From contig NZ_JAHXYI010000003.1 of assembly GCF_019970045.1 (NCBI RefSeq), forward strand, positions 558,001-622,000: a stretch of 64,000 nucleotides of DNA. The letters are read 5' to 3'. Below the pieces are notes generated by a model. It did no database searches. It saw nothing but the letters and a program-made list of their open reading frames with translations, and was not told where the DNA came from. Origin of the DNA: Chryseobacterium sp. GVT01B (GTDB taxonomy: Bacteria > Bacteroidota > Bacteroidia > Flavobacteriales > Weeksellaceae). Position numbers and translations under genes: made by a program. Numbering within the stretch: position 1 is the first letter of the stretch; the number at the start of each line of letters is the position of its first letter. Shown here in pieces: positions 63,146 to 64,000 of the stretch.

Positions 63146-64000
63146 ATGTTTAAAAAAGTAAGTACTGTATTTATCCTTGGATTTTATACGGTTTTTTGTT
63201 CGGCTCAACAGGTCCGGCCTTCAAAATCATCTGAAATTTACCGCGAACTCAAAACCCTTAAACATCTGCCTAAAGTTTTATACCTTGCGGCTCATCCCGA
63301 TGATGAAAATACGGGATTACTCTCCTGGTTAATCAACGATCAAAATGTAGAAACGGGTTATCTGTCTTTAACCAGAGGTGACGGCGGTCAGAATTTATTA
63401 GGTACAGAGCAAGGCGCAGCATTGGGTTTAATCAGAACGCATGAGCTTTTAGAGGCAAGAAAGTTAGACGGTGCCCAACAGTTTTTTACCCGTGCAATTG
63501 ATTTCGGGTTCTCTAAAAATACTACTGATACCTTTAAACAATGGGATGCCGACAGCATTACTGCGGATGTGGTTTGGGTAATCCGTCAATTCCGTCCTGA
63601 TATTATCATTTGCCGTTTTCCACCTACTGCTGCGGCAGGCCACGGACAACATGCAGCTTCGGCGGTGGTTGCGGAAAAAGCTTTTAAGCTGGCAGGAGAT
63701 AAAACCGCTTTCCCGGATCAACTAAAATATGTGAATACATGGCAGCCAAAACGCGTATTGTGGAATACTTTCCGGTTTGGCGCAGTCAATACCACAGCTG
63801 AAAATCAATTAAAAGTTACCGTTGGGCAATATGATGCGCAACTGGGAATGGGTTATGGTGAACTGGCTGGATTAAGCAGAAGCTTACATAAAAGCCAGGG
63901 TGCAGGAACGCAGTCTGTAGCCGGGATCAGAACTGAATATTTTTCACACGTTATTGGTGATCCTGCAAAAACAACACTTTTTGACGGAGTCACTAAAACC
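63146..64000 (+). CDS. PIG-L (LmbE-like) deacetylase family protein, N-terminal part
   Basis: The frame runs 285 codons to the right edge without a stop. A signal peptide (FKKVSTVFILGFYTVFCSAQQ) is followed by the PIG-L domain: VLYLAAHPDDENTGLLSWLI with the zinc-binding HPDDE (near residues 50-54), RGDGGQNLLG, and RTHELLEARKLDGAQQ. A later PTAAAGHGQHAASA supplies the HxxH-type third ligand. The family removes acetyl groups from GlcNAc-containing or similar substrates; this Bacteroidota subgroup is longer and exported. It has its own promoter. Length cannot be judged as it is cut by the window end. Confidence 0.9.
   Translation, partial: MFKKVSTVFILGFYTVFCSAQQVRPSKSSEIYRELKTLKHLPKVLYLAAHPDDENTGLLSWLINDQNVETGYLSLTRGDGGQNLLGTEQGAALGLIRTHELLEARKLDGAQQFFTRAIDFGFSKNTTDTFKQWDADSITADVVWVIRQFRPDIIICRFPPTAAAGHGQHAASAVVAEKAFKLAGDKTAFPDQLKYVNTWQPKRVLWNTFRFGAVNTTAENQLKVTVGQYDAQLGMGYGELAGLSRSLHKSQGAGTQSVAGIRTEYFSHVIGDPAKTTLFDGVTKT

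Overview
The window reads as a chromosomal segment of a Bacteroidota bacterium, most likely a Flavobacteriia member close to Chryseobacterium. The evidence is low GC with strong A/T codon bias, several promoters of the Bacteroidota form TTTG/TTG-N17-23-TAnnTTTG, and protein families typical of that group. Roughly 1-58 kb is one extracellular contractile injection system (eCIS, the Afp/PVC/MAC/AlgoCIS class), a phage-tail-like particle. It carries an unusually large set of accessory modules.
Layout. 1-3.6 kb (minus): start of a probable DUF4157-type eCIS protein, AAA+ ATPase (Afp15-like), tape measure protein (Afp14-like) and a Cys-rich small protein. 4.1-20.8 kb (plus): cap/terminator (DUF4255, Afp16-like), three sheaths, two identical tubes plus an Afp5-like tube, DUF5908 (Afp6-like), LysM tube/baseplate adaptor (Afp7), Vgr spike (Afp8), PAAR tip (Afp10), gp25 (Afp9), and two large baseplate proteins (Afp11, Afp12). 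20.8-28.5 kb: two large PKD/Ig-repeat surface proteins with a common N-terminal domain, then an FN3-like protein. 28.6-30.7 kb: a LexA/CI-type repressor (HTH + S24 Ser-Lys dyad + Ala-Gly site), a compound palindromic operator lying over a divergent promoter, and two tiny ORFs. 30.8 kb: holin-like membrane protein. 31.5-38 kb: a 1398-aa polymorphic-toxin-like cargo candidate ending in a HEHGH zincin domain, followed by three candidate immunity genes. 38-42.3 kb: a repeat-rich secreted protein and three paralogous short adaptor/fibre-foot proteins. 43-45.4 kb: a second AAA+ ATPase, then a lipoprotein with unimolecular-spanin topology whose stop overlaps the start of a GH24 endolysin. 45.7-58.2 kb: two sets of adaptor and tail-fibre genes separated by an unrelated-looking lipoprotein gene.
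How it may work together (inference): the structural genes build a contractile particle; the two AAA+ ATPases act in assembly or disassembly; the fibre array supplies receptor-binding variety; the zincin protein is a payload with cognate immunity; holin, endolysin and u-spanin-like genes would release particles by lysis; the self-cleavable-type repressor would tie the program to DNA damage, as in R-pyocins. A 67-bp non-coding element occurs in pairs upstream of the three adaptor genes at 38-42 kb and of the adaptor at 53.3 kb, and is the most conspicuous unexplained DNA signal. From 58.5 kb on the DNA looks like ordinary chromosome: a CREST-type membrane protein, a small island with an Mrr-like nuclease, a zinc-finger/HNH-like protein and an HTH protein, an unknown protein, and the start of a PIG-L deacetylase.
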